64,000 bases of DNA from Poa pratensis. Taxonomy: Eukaryota > Streptophyta > Magnoliopsida > Poales > Poaceae. Location: the NCBI GenBank assembly GCA_947311845.1, contig CAMZMU010000041.1, positions 131,905,731 through 131,969,730 on the forward strand. The letters are read 5' to 3'. The notes under the pieces are model-generated. The model saw nothing but the letters and a program-made list of their open reading frames with translations, did not search any database and was not told the DNA's origin. Shown here in pieces: positions 1 to 11,507 of this stretch (positions within the stretch are counted from its first letter, which is position 1; every line of letters begins with the position of its first letter). The position numbers and the translations under genes are program-made.

Positions 1-219
1 GTAAAATGTTTAAATACCCCAAACAATTCCCTAAAACGCTACTGGTTTTAAAACAAAACAGAAAAGGACTTAAATGTAAAAGGAAAAAGAAGTCCAGGGG
101 GTTATCGGCAAAAGCGTCATCGTCTTCTGTAGCAGCAGTGCGCGCGGTGCCGTTGTCGTCCTCCCGTGCGTCGCGCCGCCCGGACCCCCCCTCCTCTCCG
201 TTGCTCGGCGAGGAGAAGG

Positions 220-226
220 ATAAAAG
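220..226 (+). promoter_or_regulatory. TATA-like box of the first LTR
   Basis: ATAAAAG is followed after about 20 bases by a C/T-rich leader with repeated CTCTCC and CTCACTC, the usual look of a grass core promoter. Transcription to the right from this point is an inference. Confidence 0.35.
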
Positions 227-874
227 ACCCCCCCCGAAGCTCCTCTGCCCTCTCACCCCTCCCTCACTCACTCGCTCTCCTTCCTCTCTCTCTGCTCCTC
301 TCCATGACCCGAACCCTAGCCGCAGGTGGCCGAGCTCGCCGTCGCGCATCGCCGGCGATTGGAGCCTCCCCGAGCGAAGAGAAGACCGCCATCTTCACCG
401 CCTTGTCTTCCTCTCCATCCCCGTCCAAGGAATCGCCGCGGGAAGCTACGAACTGAGCGGGCCGTCCTCGTCTTCCTCGACCACGGCTGAAGCTCCGCCG
501 CGACATTGCCGCCGTCTCCGACCTCCTCTGTCCAAGCCGAGCACCCGCACGCGTCGAGGGTGAGCGTGTGATTCTTCTGGACATGCCCGTGCCTCCCCTC
601 TCTCCGTAGAACGTCGCGTTGATGGTAGACCGTAGCGTGCCGCCGCCGGAGCTCTCCATCGCCGCCGTCTCCGGTGACCATTAGGTCCATAACGCCGCCA
701 CTAAGTATCCCGTGCTCGTGCGTGTCGAGTGCGAGCATTATTTGGCCTCCGCACGCCGTAGAACGTCGATCCCGTGCGCGTCGTCGCCGGCGGTCGCCGC
801 GGCCGTGCGCGACGTCGACGTGCACCATCTACTCCTCTTATTTACGCGTGCCCGTATACTAACAACAGCACCGA

Positions 875-940
875 GCCAGCCCAGTGGCTAGCACACACGC
901 TCACGCGCGCGAGGTCACGAGTTCGAACCCCGCGCGGCGC
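875..940 (+). other. tRNA-like segment inside the LTR
   Basis: An A-box-like AGTGGCTAGCA is followed about 30 bases later by GAGTTCGAACCCC, close to the Pol III B-box consensus GGTTCGANNCC. No cloverleaf or CCA-end match can be drawn, so this is a tRNA-derived or tRNA-mimicking segment and not a tRNA gene. A similar segment lies on the other strand inside the CACTA element near 10880-10955. Confidence 0.35.
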
Positions 941-1127
941 AAACCTTTTCCTTTCTTTTTCCCTTTCGCTGACAGCTGGGCCCCACCGGTCAGCGACCGT
1001 GGTGGCCAGCACAGCCCGCACCCAGCCCAGTCAGCGCCAGCGCGGCCGCTGGCCCACACGTCAGTGACCGTGTGTAGCGCGCTGCTCGGTTTAAAACGTT
1101 CCGCTAGATTTGCTGGGAAATAAAATA

Positions 1128-1700
1128 AATAGACAGATTTGAAAATAAACTTCTAAAATCCATATCTTTTTAAATACTAATCCAAAAATAGCAAACAATA
1201 TATCAAAATGATCAGGAGAAATAACTTCACCTCTTAACATCATTTTCATGTTGAATTAAACATTGGAAATAACTTTTCCTTGCACTTTAGTAAAAGGGCA
1301 GAATATAAAATGATTTTGTAAAATTCATAACTAATTAAATATTGATCCAAAAGTTACCAACAAGATACCAAAATGTTCAGAATATTAAATCTAGTCTTTT
1401 GGTGTAATTCACCTATCCAAATAAACTAGTTTAATTGTTGTTTTATTGAAATAAAGAAAATGGCAGAATATAAAACAAATTGGGAAAATTCATAACTTTA
1501 AAAATAAGGATCCAAAAATTAAGTTTGACCTCTTAAAATGTTCAGAAAATGATGACTTTCATGTTCCACCTTGTTTCCAAACATGGAACATTATTTTATA
1601 ATGTTGTTTAAAACACATTAACAAAAGGGCAGATTTAAAAAGGGTTTTATAAATTAATCAGTAATAATTTTTGGAGCAAATCCAATTTTGCTAGGTTCCT
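1128..1700 (+). repeat. Degenerate AT-rich tandem repeats within the LTR
   Basis: About four diverged units of 130-170 bp can be followed by the recurring words GGCAGAATATAAAA, ATTCATAACT, GATCCAAAA and AAAATGTTCAGAA. They lie directly after the GC-rich part of the LTR. Confidence 0.5.
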
Positions 1701-3027
1701 AGTGTTTCACTTTATCATATCCTAACTTGGTATAATATTTTGACTCACAGAAAATATATAGTGACCTAACTTTTGTCTGAAGTATTTCCTGTTAAACAGG
1801 AGGTGCTTGTTGTTAACCTTCGCCTCAGATAGTTTTGTGATCGATGTACCTAGCTTGCGTATAGGTGATGGACTACTGACTCGAATAAAACCCTCGTAAG
1901 TGTAGATCCTAGCTGTTGCCCGAACGATTAGCTCGAAGCTTACGGGATGTTACTTGTCTGTCTACCACTTGTGGTTTGGTTTGCTTGTTGATTGTTGTGT
2001 TATTCTCATGTTTGCGACGCTAGATATAAACACTACCGGAGTGGTCTTTGGAATGGAGTTATTGAGGAAGGGAATTCGTTGAACCTGAAGATCAAGACCA
2101 AGTTCACTTTGCCGAGCAAGGCAAGCTATCCTCTGAGCTTGCATTTTTATACATCTATTTTGGTTCACATGTTTTACTTATAAAGAGCATAAGTGATTTA
2201 TGTGGTGTTTGCCACTAAAGCTATGAGTTTGAAAATCCCTTTTGTTTTCAAAATACAAGTATATTATTTTGACACTCTATATGGAGATATTAGATGGAAA
2301 TTATTTTTTCAAACTATAGGATAGGAAAATTATTGTTTACTCAAAACTCCTTTGAAAATACTTGTGTGTGGTTGTGGAATACCGAGATGTCGGTGTGGAA
2401 ATGGAGAAATGGTGAATGGAGATGTTTATGAAAAAATGCACATTGTGTCTTTGTACTATGACGACCAGCCAATAACCTGTGCGACCACATTTACCCACAT
2501 ATGGGAAAAGGGCGTAGTCATATAGTTTGCTCATATTAGTACTGGATGCCTCAACAACGAGGATGACCTCGTTCCATGAGGGGATGGTTTGGTGACCTGC
2601 CCCTGACCTGGGTCCTCTTAAGAGAAGTCTACCGGAGGCCGGTATGAGTGTATTGGAGAAAGAGGATTGAAGACGCCACCTTTGGGTCGCCGGGCAGAAC
2701 TACGAAGTCCTCACACTTAGTTTCCGATGGGCTGGATTTAAGTGTCGATGGAACCGGTTTCGTAGCGGTAGGATCCTATACTAGCATGAGCAAAGGACAG
2801 GCTACGGTCGGTGACTCAACTTCGCATACACCTTGTATGGCGGGACGTGGCTGACACGATGAGTTACCGGATGGGTGTGGGAAAAGCGTGCTACCTCTGC
2901 AGAGGGTAAAACTATTCGAATAGCCGAGTCCTCGGATATGGACAGTTGGGAGGCTGTCCTCTGACCATGTGCAAGTTTTGCAAAGTTTTGATATTTGAAA
3001 ATAAAATGGAGATGTGTGGTATCTGCA

Positions 3028-3215
3028 ACTCTACCGACGGGCTGGTATGAGGTTGCTGGAGAATGATTGACCATGATGGGCTATGGTCGAGAAATGCAGA
3101 GTTTTGTGATTTAAAAGTGGAAAATGTTTTATGCAACTATACCAAAGGGGCGGTATGAGGTTGTTGGGATTGAGTGACCATGAAGGGTTATGGTCGGAAA
3201 AGGAGGAGTTTTGGG
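3028..3215 (+). repeat. Two-copy repeat in the LTR
   Basis: Two units of roughly 100 bp share a GGTATGAGGTTG core followed by TGACCATGA-GGG-TATGGTCG. They mark an internally duplicated LTR zone. Confidence 0.45.
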
Positions 3216-3763
3216 GAAATAAACAAAATGGTGATTTTCCGGGAAAGTGTTTTAAAAGAGATTTATTACAAAGACCGGTTCATGGGGAAAAGTTCTAAAA
3301 AGCCTTCTTTTCTTTTTCAAGAAAGATATAGAGATTCCAAAACAAAGTTCTAATAAACAAAAGTATATCCTTCTCTTTTCAACAAGGATATAGAGTTTTC
3401 AAAGCAAGCGAAGTTTTATTTAAACAATAAAAAGAGTAGTGTATGCTCATTCCGGGGTAGTTTGCGAGTACATTCAAATGTACTCATATTGGTTTCGTCC
3501 CTGGCTATTGTCTTAGCCAGATTCTGAAGAGGAGCAGTTGGAAGAGAAAAGGGCATTCGTGAACGTCAATGCGAACTAGGGCGCTTCCCAGTCAGCTGCC
3601 TGTAGGGTGGGCAAGTGACTTGGGCTCCACGTTGTTTGGTGATTTCCGCTGCGAGTACCTGATGAAGTTATGGCTTCAATCAAGTAAGTAAATTTATTCG
3701 GTATGTATGGGTGTTCTGTGATACCAATTCGAGTTATGTGCAACACCAGACTGATCGTGGGAT

Positions 3764-4656
3764 TGTTGCAGGAAACATAACGGGTATCTCGGATACCTAA
3801 TCCGGGGTCCCCACAAACCGTAGGGTAAAAAACTTAAGGGTAGGTGACGATTAGATTGGATATAAGAGAGAAAGAAACCGGGAACTCCGGAAGTGTTCCG
3901 GAATTTGTCCGATGTTGATCGGAGGCAACGAAATAGATTTCGGAGTCCGGATGACTTAAATAATATGTATTTAATATTAATAAGTATTATTAGTGATTAA
4001 ATATATTTTTATTTAATTTATTTCGAATTTTTAAAGGCATTAAATCATAAATGGACCTTAGAGGCCCATTAGGGAAATTTCCCTAAAAAGAAAAAAGGGG
4101 AAGAGGGTCAGCCGGCCTAGGTGGGGGCCCACCTAGGTGGCCGGCTAGGCCATGTGGGGATTAGTCCCACATGGCTTAGCCAAGGGAGATGGTCTCCCCC
4201 TTTCTCCTTTAAATAGGGGACCCCCCTGCCCTGGAAATTCACCCATCTCCTTTCTTCTTATCTCCTACCTTGAGCGTGGTTCCGTTTCTGGAGCTGTGTA
4301 CGAGGAGGAAAGTCTCTCCACTACACGCACACCGCCGTGCTTCTAGATCCAATCTTCTACTTCCGCTGCTCTGCTGGATCTGGAGCCCGGAGGTCGTCAT
4401 CTACATCGCACGTGTGTTGAACTACGAGGCGCTACGCGGGTGGCGCTGGGAGTACGACTACTTCCTCTGCACGACCTTGAGGTCGGCTTTGTCAGCTTCA
4501 TCGACAACGTTTATGCGGGAACGTGATCCCGCTTTCAGTCTACAAGGGTATGCACTCCGTCCTCTTTCGTATAGTATATCTGCATAGTTAGATCTTGGCT
4601 TGTTGATGGTTATCGTCGGTAGGAATTTTTTTGTTTTCTGTCCTCGATTCCCAACA
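3764..4656 (+). mobile_element. Probable LTR (solo or truncated), superfamily uncertain
   Basis: The segment runs from TGTTGCAGG to CCCAACA, so its ends are TGTTG and CAACA as expected of an LTR. It carries a TATA-type TTTAAATAGG at 4208 and a leader-like zone after it. The sequences beyond the two ends belong to different elements (a Gypsy LTR on the left, an Athila leader on the right) and no 5-bp target duplication is visible. It is therefore not a clean solo LTR. The 3' zone resembles Triticeae Copia LTRs. The left border is the weaker call. Confidence 0.4.
4208..4217 (+). promoter_or_regulatory. TATA-like box in the 3764-4656 LTR
   Basis: TTTAAATAGG sits after CTCC-rich sequence and about 30 bases before a C-rich stretch, as in many Copia and Gypsy LTR promoters. 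Confidence 0.4.
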
Positions 4657-6558
4657 ATAAATTCATTGTTGTTTGTGCTAGTGAAGTCACACAACTTAGT
4701 GTTCTCAAGATTACTCATTTTAACAAAATTAAAACAAGACGGGAAAATAACAACTCGAAATAAGCTAGATGTAGGATTTTTTTTTTGTGTTTTTGATTTT
4801 TAAAAACAAACAAGATAAAATAAAATAACTAAACAAGACAAAAACAAAGTAATGAGATTGGAAGTGTGAGACTCCCCTTGCTGTAATCTCTTGACTCCCC
4901 GGCAACGGCGCCAGAAAATGTGCTTGATGATGTGAAAACACACGTTCGTTTGGAGACCCCAAGAGGAAGGTATGATGTAGTGCACCAGCAATTTTCCCAT
5001 GTGAATCTACCAAGCTTATCGAACCAGTAGGAGTTAAAAGTACTTCAGAAGGTTGACAATGGCACCAGAAAATATGGCTCTTGATGGGAGAAGTCTCCTA
5101 ACGGCGCCAGAAAATATGGTTGTTGACGTGGACCTGCACACAACACAATAAAACTAATTTGTCCCAACGAAACAGGAAAGTTGTCAGTCTTCCTGGCTTG
5201 CTGAAAACAAAGGATTAAACATATGGTGTGGAGAGTAATAATAATTGCAGGAAGTAACAGGGAACAGATGATTGCAGTTGCTGTTTTTATCAGTGTAGAA
5301 GAATGGACTAGGGTCCACAGTTCACTAGTGGCGTCTCTCCATAAAAGATAATATGTATGCTGGGTAAACAAATTAAAGTTGGGCAATTGACATAGCAAAC
5401 GCATGACAATGCAGTATATGACAAGAATGTTTACTGTAGTGTTGATTGGGCATTACAACATAATACATGGACCGCTTACTAGCCGCATCCATGCCTAAAT
5501 AATCCACTTCCAGGATAACATATGTGTCTCCCGTTAGTATTAAGTTGCAAGCAATGGATAATAGCATTAAGCAAAGTACGTAGTGTAAACAAATACATTA
5601 GACCTAATAGTAGTACCCTTAAGCTAAGCATTAGTTATTTTATCCCAAGTGGTAACAGCACATCCACAACCTTAGACATTTCTGTCGCTCGTACCCAGGT
5701 TACTGGAGGCATGAACCCACTATCGAGCATAAATACTCCCTCTTGGAGTCACAAGTATCTACTTGGCCAAATAATCTATTAGCAACGGAGAGCAAGCAAG
5801 AACATAAATAAAACATGTAGATAGATTGATAAACAACTTGATCATAACATCACTATTCATCAGATCCCAGCGAACACAACATGTAGCATTACAATAAGAT
5901 GATCTAGATCATGATAGGCAGCTCACAAGATCTAAACATGATAGCACAAAGTGAAGAGACAACCATCTAGCTACTGCTATGGACCCGTAGTCCAAGGATG
6001 AACTACTCACGCATCACTCCGGAGGTAGGCATGGCGATGTAGAACCCTCCGGTGGTGGTCTCCTCTCCAGAAGGGTGCCGGGAAGAGCTCCAGAACCCTC
6101 CCGAACTAGGGTTTGCGACGACGGCGGCGACGAAACTTTTCGTGGAATAATGCTCGGTTATTTAGGGTTTTCGGGGCGGAGGCAATATATAGGCGAAAGG
6201 GCGGTGGCTGGAGGCACCCGAGGCACCCTCCCCATACCTAGGCGCGCTTGGCATGTGGGCCACGCCTAGGGGTGGGGTGGCCCCCTGGGTCGCCTCTTCG
6301 TGCGCCCTTCGGACTTGGTCTTCGTGTCGGTGAAAAACTGACGCCCGTTGATTTTCATCCAATTTCGAGAATATTTCCCGACTAGCTTTTCTGAAACGGA
6401 AAAATAGCGGAATACAGGAACTGACACTGTGGCATCTTGTTAATAGGTTAGTCCCAGAAAATATATAAAAATGCTATGAAGTGTATATAAAAAATGTAGC
6501 AATAGGTATGAAACATGCATGGAACATAAAAAATTATAGATACGTTTGAGACAAATCA
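4657..6558 (-). mobile_element. Athila-like Gypsy fragment: 5' LTR plus leader
   Basis: Read on the minus strand, a 1634-bp LTR (4925-6558, ends TG and CA) is followed inward by a tRNA-Asp primer site and about 240 bases of A/T-rich leader. The leader is cut at 4656 by the LTR-like sequence to its left. It belongs to the same family as the LTR at 47889-49466: both share the opening TGATGA-GTGAAA-CACACG, a GAGACCCCAAGAG block, and a closing block ending GTATCA or AAATCA. No gag or pol remains here. Confidence 0.75.
4896..4913 (-). other. Primer binding site, tRNA-Asp
   Basis: The plus strand reads TCCCCGGCAACGGCGCCA, which is the 3' end of plant tRNA-Asp including CCA. On the minus strand it is therefore a perfect 18-nt complement placed 11 bases inside the LTR. 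tRNA-Asp priming is typical of Athila-lineage Gypsy elements. Confidence 0.85.
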
Positions 6559-6985
6559 AGCGGATTCGGGCGAAAATAAAACTAATCGGATCGGTTCAAC
6601 CCAGAAAACTAAAAATAATCGCTCTACAACTTAATAACCTAACAAAGTTGTATTCCATAGTCTGTACAATGACCATTTAAGTGAGTTGTTGTTCAACGGA
6701 TGAACTACACAACTCACTAACTACAAATTGTGCTCTATTAGTTTAGATATTTCGATCAAAATTCGGATAATATCCATCGGATAATCCTAATTAATTTTTG
6801 GATAATTCATATTCGGATGTTATTTTCCATACCATATCCTATACCGTATCCGAGTGTTCAGTTCGGAATCGGATATCCTTATCCATCGAATTCTTTGAAA
6901 CCGGATATGGATTCTTTAAAACGGATTCAGCGGTGGATTCGGTGCGGAAATTACCCTATCCGTCTACACCCCTAGGTGTGGGCGA
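6559..6985. mobile_element. hAT-like element end (partial)
   Basis: The stretch is full of GGATA/CGGAT words and closes with CCTATCCGTCTACACCCCTAG. This resembles the terminal inverted repeat of plant hAT-type non-autonomous elements (TAGGGGTGTA at the other end). The matching left end is missing, possibly displaced by the Athila fragment that abuts it. There is no coding sequence. Confidence 0.35.
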
Positions 6986-8550
6986 TCGATTCGCAGCGAC
7001 CTATACGTGAGGAAGCGCATATTTTCCAGGAGCTCGTATTCTCCTCTCGACGCACAGGTTGGCGACCTTTCGCGTGCCCCCACTGATCAAAACGATCGTT
7101 CATGGGCTTGGCCCATTACATGTTTTCCTGCTTGTTCCTTCTGCTGGTGAGCGAGCGTACGCGTACAAATCGAGAGCGTACTTTTGTTTCGGACGCGAGC
7201 CCGGTACGATCGATCTGTTTTCCTGCTTCAAACAAAACACCGGTGGAACTTTCATTTCATATCCTTTACTGCTTTAAAACATTTTATAATATTCATAAAT
7301 TTGAATTTGAAAAAGGTTCATGAAAAATGTTCATGAATTTGAGAATTGTTAACGGAAAAATATTCGTGAAATTGAAAAATGGTTCACAAACAAATGTACA
7401 TGAGTTTGAAAACGGTTCACGAATTTGAAAAAATGTTCATGAACCGATTTCAAAATCTGAACATTTTAAAATTTGAACCATTTTTTCATGAATTGTAAAT
7501 GTCATGAAAATTTAATATAAGTTCATGAATTTGAAAATGATTCATGAATTTTAAAAAATGCTCATGAACCATTTACAAAATCTCAACATTTTAAAATTTG
7601 AACCATTTTTAAAAACTGTTCACGAATTTAGAATGTCATGAAAATTTCAAATAAGTTTTTGAATTTGAAAATGGTTCACGAATTTGCAAAACTGTTCATG
7701 AACCATTTTCAAAATCTCAACATTTTAATATTTGAACCATTTTTAATTGGTTCACGAATTTAAAATGTCATGAAAATTTCAAAAAAGTTCGTAAATTTGA
7801 AAATGGTTCATGAATTTTAAAAAATTCTAAACATTTCGAAATAGTTAGAATATGAACTTTTTCAAATTCTAAACATTTCGAAAAAATCGAATTTTCCTGA
7901 AAAAACGAAAACAAAAAAGGGAATAAAGAAAAAACATACAGAAATAAACGCATAGAGAAACCTTAAAAAACAACCGAAATGAAAAAACAAATGAAAAACA
8001 GAAAAACCGGACAAGAAATGTCTAGAAGCTCCCCAAAACCAGGAAAACCAAACCTACAGATCCTCTACTTGGCCAGCCAGCTTAAAAGAACTAACGATGT
8101 GGAGAGGGTATGCGTAGCGATTCTAACATGTGGTTTAGGCGTAGAATAGGATTTGCCCTATTTTCCGATCTTTGCGGGCGCAAACGCTGCGTCCGCGTAC
8201 CCCTCCTTGTGTACCTGGGCTCGGCTCATTCCTGAGTGATTCTTGCTTGATTCTCTTGCCTGTTTCTTTCTCCTAAGTTATGTTCGCTCATTTTTATCTA
8301 GTACTAGTATGTTATTGTCTGTTTGTCCTTAATCTGTAAAAAATAATATTTCATTTTATGTAACTATTTACACTATTTCTATTTCTTACAATATTTATTT
8401 ATATTTCTATTTTTTAGTATGATACATAGATTTGGTTATGAGATATATGAGTATTGAATGTATGGCCTAGAATATCTTGTGATGCCGGTAATTTTTTTTA
8501 GACAAATAGGGTGAACATTTATTTTGTATGCATGGACATAATTTCAAAAC
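6986..8550. other. Non-coding AT-rich DNA
   Basis: No gene is seen. The first 270 bases are moderately GC-rich with CGATCGAT words. 7280-7980 is dominated by GTTCATGAATTTGAAAA variants, and 8020-8550 looks like unremarkable intergenic sequence. It forms the left flank of the Athila-like insertion. Confidence 0.6.
7438..7829. repeat. Three tandem units of about 130 bp
   Basis: Units begin near 7438, 7564 and 7698 with CATGAACC(G)ATTT-CAAAATCT-AACATTTTAA and each continues through TGAACCATTTTT, AATGTCATGAAAATTT and TTTGAAAATG. Divergence between units is modest. The words form partial palindromes (TTCATGAA). Confidence 0.65.
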
Positions 8551-9040
8551 AGATCTGATGACTCCCAAGTGCAGGAGATCAATTGTAGTACCTTTCGAAT
8601 AGAAAAGGTTGTCGAACCCACGAGGAGCTGAAGGTATTGGTTATTAGAAATGATAAATAGACAGTAAAAGATGCAACTGTTTTTGGTATTTTCAATTGTA
8701 TAATTGCAAGACAGTAACAATGCAGCAGGTAAATGGTAACAAGTAAAAGCTCTCAAAGAGAGAGAAAGACTAATCCTCTATGTGTAAGAGGACAAGCTCA
8801 AGTGATGTGTAACTTATATGTGGAAAACGTTCCCGAGAGCGGCATAGATATTGCTAGGCATATAGATTTATTAAACAACACGTTGAATATCTTGTCTAGT
8901 TTTAATCTTCTTCGGACGGAGCTATTATTAGGTACAACTAAATAAATAGACTAAACCCCTTATGATGGATCATGTGGCCAATTAAATGACAGCACAAGAA
9001 TTATTAAGATATAAAATCCCACCATAGCATTACGTTCTAA

Positions 9041-9544
9041 AATGTTGTACGGCGATTCGACCTGCGATGTTGTATGGCGCAGAATGTTGGCCGACCAAGA
9101 GACGACATATCCAACAGTTAGGTGTAGCGGAGATGCGCATGTTGAGATGGATATGTGGCCACACAAGAAAGGACCGGGTTAGGAATGATGATATACGTGA
9201 GAGAGTTGGGGTAGCACCAATTGAAGAGAAGGTTGTCCAACACCGTCTAAGATGGTTTGGTCATATAGAACGTAGGCCTCCGGAAGCGCCATTGCATACC
9301 GGATGGATAAAGCGGGATGAGAATGTTAAGAAGGGTCGTGGTAGGCCAAACTTGACATGGGAGGAGTCTGTTAAGAGAGATCTGAAGGATTAGAATATCA
9401 CCAAAGAACTGGCCATGGATAGGGCTGCGTGGAAGTTAGCTATCTATGTGCCAGAACCATAACCTAGTTTCGAGATCTTATGGGTTTCAACTCTAGCCTA
9501 CCCCAACTTGTTTGGGAAAAAGGCTTTGTTGTTGTTGTTGTTGT
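9041..9544 (+). mobile_element. 5'-truncated RTE-type LINE
   Basis: The frame at 9067-9393 encodes the C-terminal domain of RTE-clade LINE polymerases. Visible motifs include YGAECW, RMLRWICGHTRKDRVRN, RWFGHIERRP and GRGRPNLTWEE, and the reading continues past a stop with DRAAWKLAI. The element ends in TTTGTTGTTGTTGTTGTTG, the simple-repeat tail typical of plant RTE elements, not poly(A). A 16-bp target duplication (ATAGCATTACGTTCTA at 9025-9040 and 9545-9560) brackets it, and the second LTR of the host element carries the site once. Endonuclease and most of RT are missing, so it was dead on arrival. Confidence 0.9.
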
Positions 9545-10187
9545 ATAGCATTACGTTCTAGGTCCCCGATACTAATACCCCATAAAGTAACTTAATGATT
9601 CTGTCTCAGGCTTTCGTGTCCTCCAAAGTCTCCCTCACGCCATTACACTACGGTGTTCTCCTATGAGCCCATATAGGTGAAGTGTTGTGCAGTCGACGTT
9701 CGCACAACACAATCATAGAATCACACAAAAAGATAAACACTAGACAAAATACCAACACATGTCATATATAAATCATTGCCAATTCATCCTATGCCCTCAG
9801 GAACATACGGGAACTACTCACAACGTGCAAACATGGTGATATTCAGTGGCATAACTGGTACAACACAATCTGAAAATATAACTTCACCACCAAATAATGA
9901 CAAGTATTCAATCACAAACATGAATAGTAGCACAAGACAAGTATCTAGGGTATAGCAACTCTTAAACTACGTGGGGAACGGAGTGGATCACGGAGATGAT
10001 GATGGAGATGGTACTGGTCTTGGTGATGGTGATGATGTAGAGGCCTCCTCCCACGCCAAGGAGGAGAGGTGATGACGATGACGATTATTTCCCACTTCTC
10101 TGGAGCTCCGGAGCAGCAGGATCTGATCCCCCTCGGAGGGAATCAGGAGTTTCACCGCCGCCGCGACCTCCACTACAAGAAATATGC

Positions 10188-10410
10188 TATAATGTGACCT
10201 TTTATAGTGACGCCCAAAATATTGGTCATAGATCTATGACCATTTTGAACCAGTTGGTCACACGCTGGTTTTGAGGGAGTATACAGCACAAACTTATGAC
10301 CAATTTGTGACCAAAGGACTTTTTTTCCTAACATGAATTGGTCATAAGCCAGATAGCACTAATATATGACCTTTTTTCTAGACGACTACGACCAATTTAA
10401 ATGGTCATTC
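10188..10410. repeat. Left subterminal repeats of the CACTA element
   Basis: Short words TGACC, GGTCATA, TATGACCAA and GGTCACA recur in both orientations about every 20-40 bases. The same words fill 15980-16170 at the other end. By analogy with known CACTA elements these are likely transposase contact sites. Confidence 0.65.
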
Positions 10411-10564
10411 GCATTAGTGGATAGCCAACTCAGCAATCTCGCCTACGTGTTAGTGCTTAGGTGTCATTTTCGCTTACGTGTCACTCTGACTGGACAGCCA
10501 ACTCAGCGGTCTCGCCTACGTGTGAGTGTTTAGGTGTCAATTTTGCCTACGTGTCATTCTTACA

Positions 10565-10835
10565 TGTAGGACCCACTGTCAGGAGTAGCACACAATGACC
10601 GGTGGGACCCGCCCAAGCCAACCGACATGTGGGACCCGCCATGTGGGACCCACCGTGTGACCTGTGGGACCCGCCATGTGGGACCCACCGTGTGACCTAT
10701 ATGACTCACCCGGCTGACACATGGGACCCACTTATCAGCAAATGAACCACACTCAGCTGACATGTGGGGCCCACCTTGTGATCCACCCGAATGACATGTG
10801 GGACCCACCCGACTGACACATGGGACCCACGTATC
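10565..10835. repeat. Cluster of GTGGGACCCAC motifs
   Basis: About ten copies of (G/A)TGGG(A/G)CCC(A/G)C occur within 270 bp, usually with TGACATG or CTGACACATG between them. The core GTGGGNCCCAC is palindromic and matches the binding consensus of plant TCP transcription factors (GTGGGNCC/GGNCCCAC). The motif match is seen directly. Any regulatory action is inference. Confidence 0.6.
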
Positions 10836-10874
10836 TGGACAGAGCCATACCACGCACATGAATATAATTATGAA

Positions 10875-10960
10875 AAAAGAGGCGGATAGAGACTCGAACC
10901 CGCGACCTCACCTTTCTTCCCGTCGCTCATAACCAACAGGCCACCACACCTGTGATGTAC
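10875..10960 (-). other. tRNA-like segment in the CACTA element
   Basis: On the minus strand TGGCCTGTTGGTTATGAGCG (A-box-like) is followed by GCGGGTTCGAGTCTC (B-box-like). There is no recognisable anticodon stem, so it is probably tRNA-derived. Confidence 0.35.
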
Positions 10961-11507
10961 AGAAAGCGCACTGGAACTTATTAACTAGATGCTTCGCTTA
11001 GGTCCCTGGGCTTGGGCCTCGTTGGGCGAGGCTTTTCCCTGTACCGAGTGGGTTGGCCAGCCTGGTTTAGCTGCGCTACTGGGCTGGGCCGGCTCGGCTC
11101 GCCTGATTCTTTTTTTTTTTGTTCTGTTCTTTTTATTTTTTTTTCTTTTTTCTTTTATAACTTTTGATTTTGAATTTCAATTTCAACCAAATAAATTTTG
11201 AAAATTTTATAAAGATTTCCTCTGTCATTATATACTATTAGGTACTGTTTTCAGTCAAAATAAAATACAAAATACCCTTAAGATTATATATTGCTTTATA
11301 TTGGGTTTTAAAAAAATTGAAATAAATTTGTGGGATTATTCTTTTCAATTTAAATGCAACTTTCAAAATATAGTCAAAACGGAGGACATGACCGTTTGTG
11401 TATCTCTGATGAAATAGATACTTTTGTATCTAAAAATGATTTTTGCAAAAAATTACGAGCAAACTACGAGGCAGCTGTAGTTCAAATTTGACCCGCTTCC
11501 ATCTCTC

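Larger units (their letters stand above)
1..3763 (+). mobile_element. 3' part of a large Gypsy-type LTR
   Basis: No coding frame of note is present. The stretch has the layout of the giant LTRs of Tekay/Del-like Gypsy elements: a GC-rich promoter and leader zone (about 200-850), AT-rich degenerate repeats (1128-1700), a block of rearranged repeats around 2550-3230, and a terminal zone with a CTTAG/GAAGAGGA motif near 3512-3532 that has a counterpart in the independent 4.6-kb LTR at 51017-55635. The left end lies outside the window. The right end is lost where another LTR-like sequence begins near 3764. Orientation is inferred from the promoter-like zone. The family assignment is by layout only. 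Confidence 0.5.

Noticed and set aside
919..930. tRNA gene at the B-box-like sequence
   Set aside because: No acceptor stem or anticodon loop can be drawn.
6..1123. Several frames of 80-185 codons in the first kilobase
   Set aside because: Low-complexity Ser/Pro/Arg readings of the GC-rich LTR leader, overlapping in all registers.
3162..4656. LTR beginning at TGTTGGGATTG and ending CCCAACA
   Set aside because: The 3162 start lies inside a two-copy repeat of the first Gypsy LTR, so it is internal to that LTR and not an element border.
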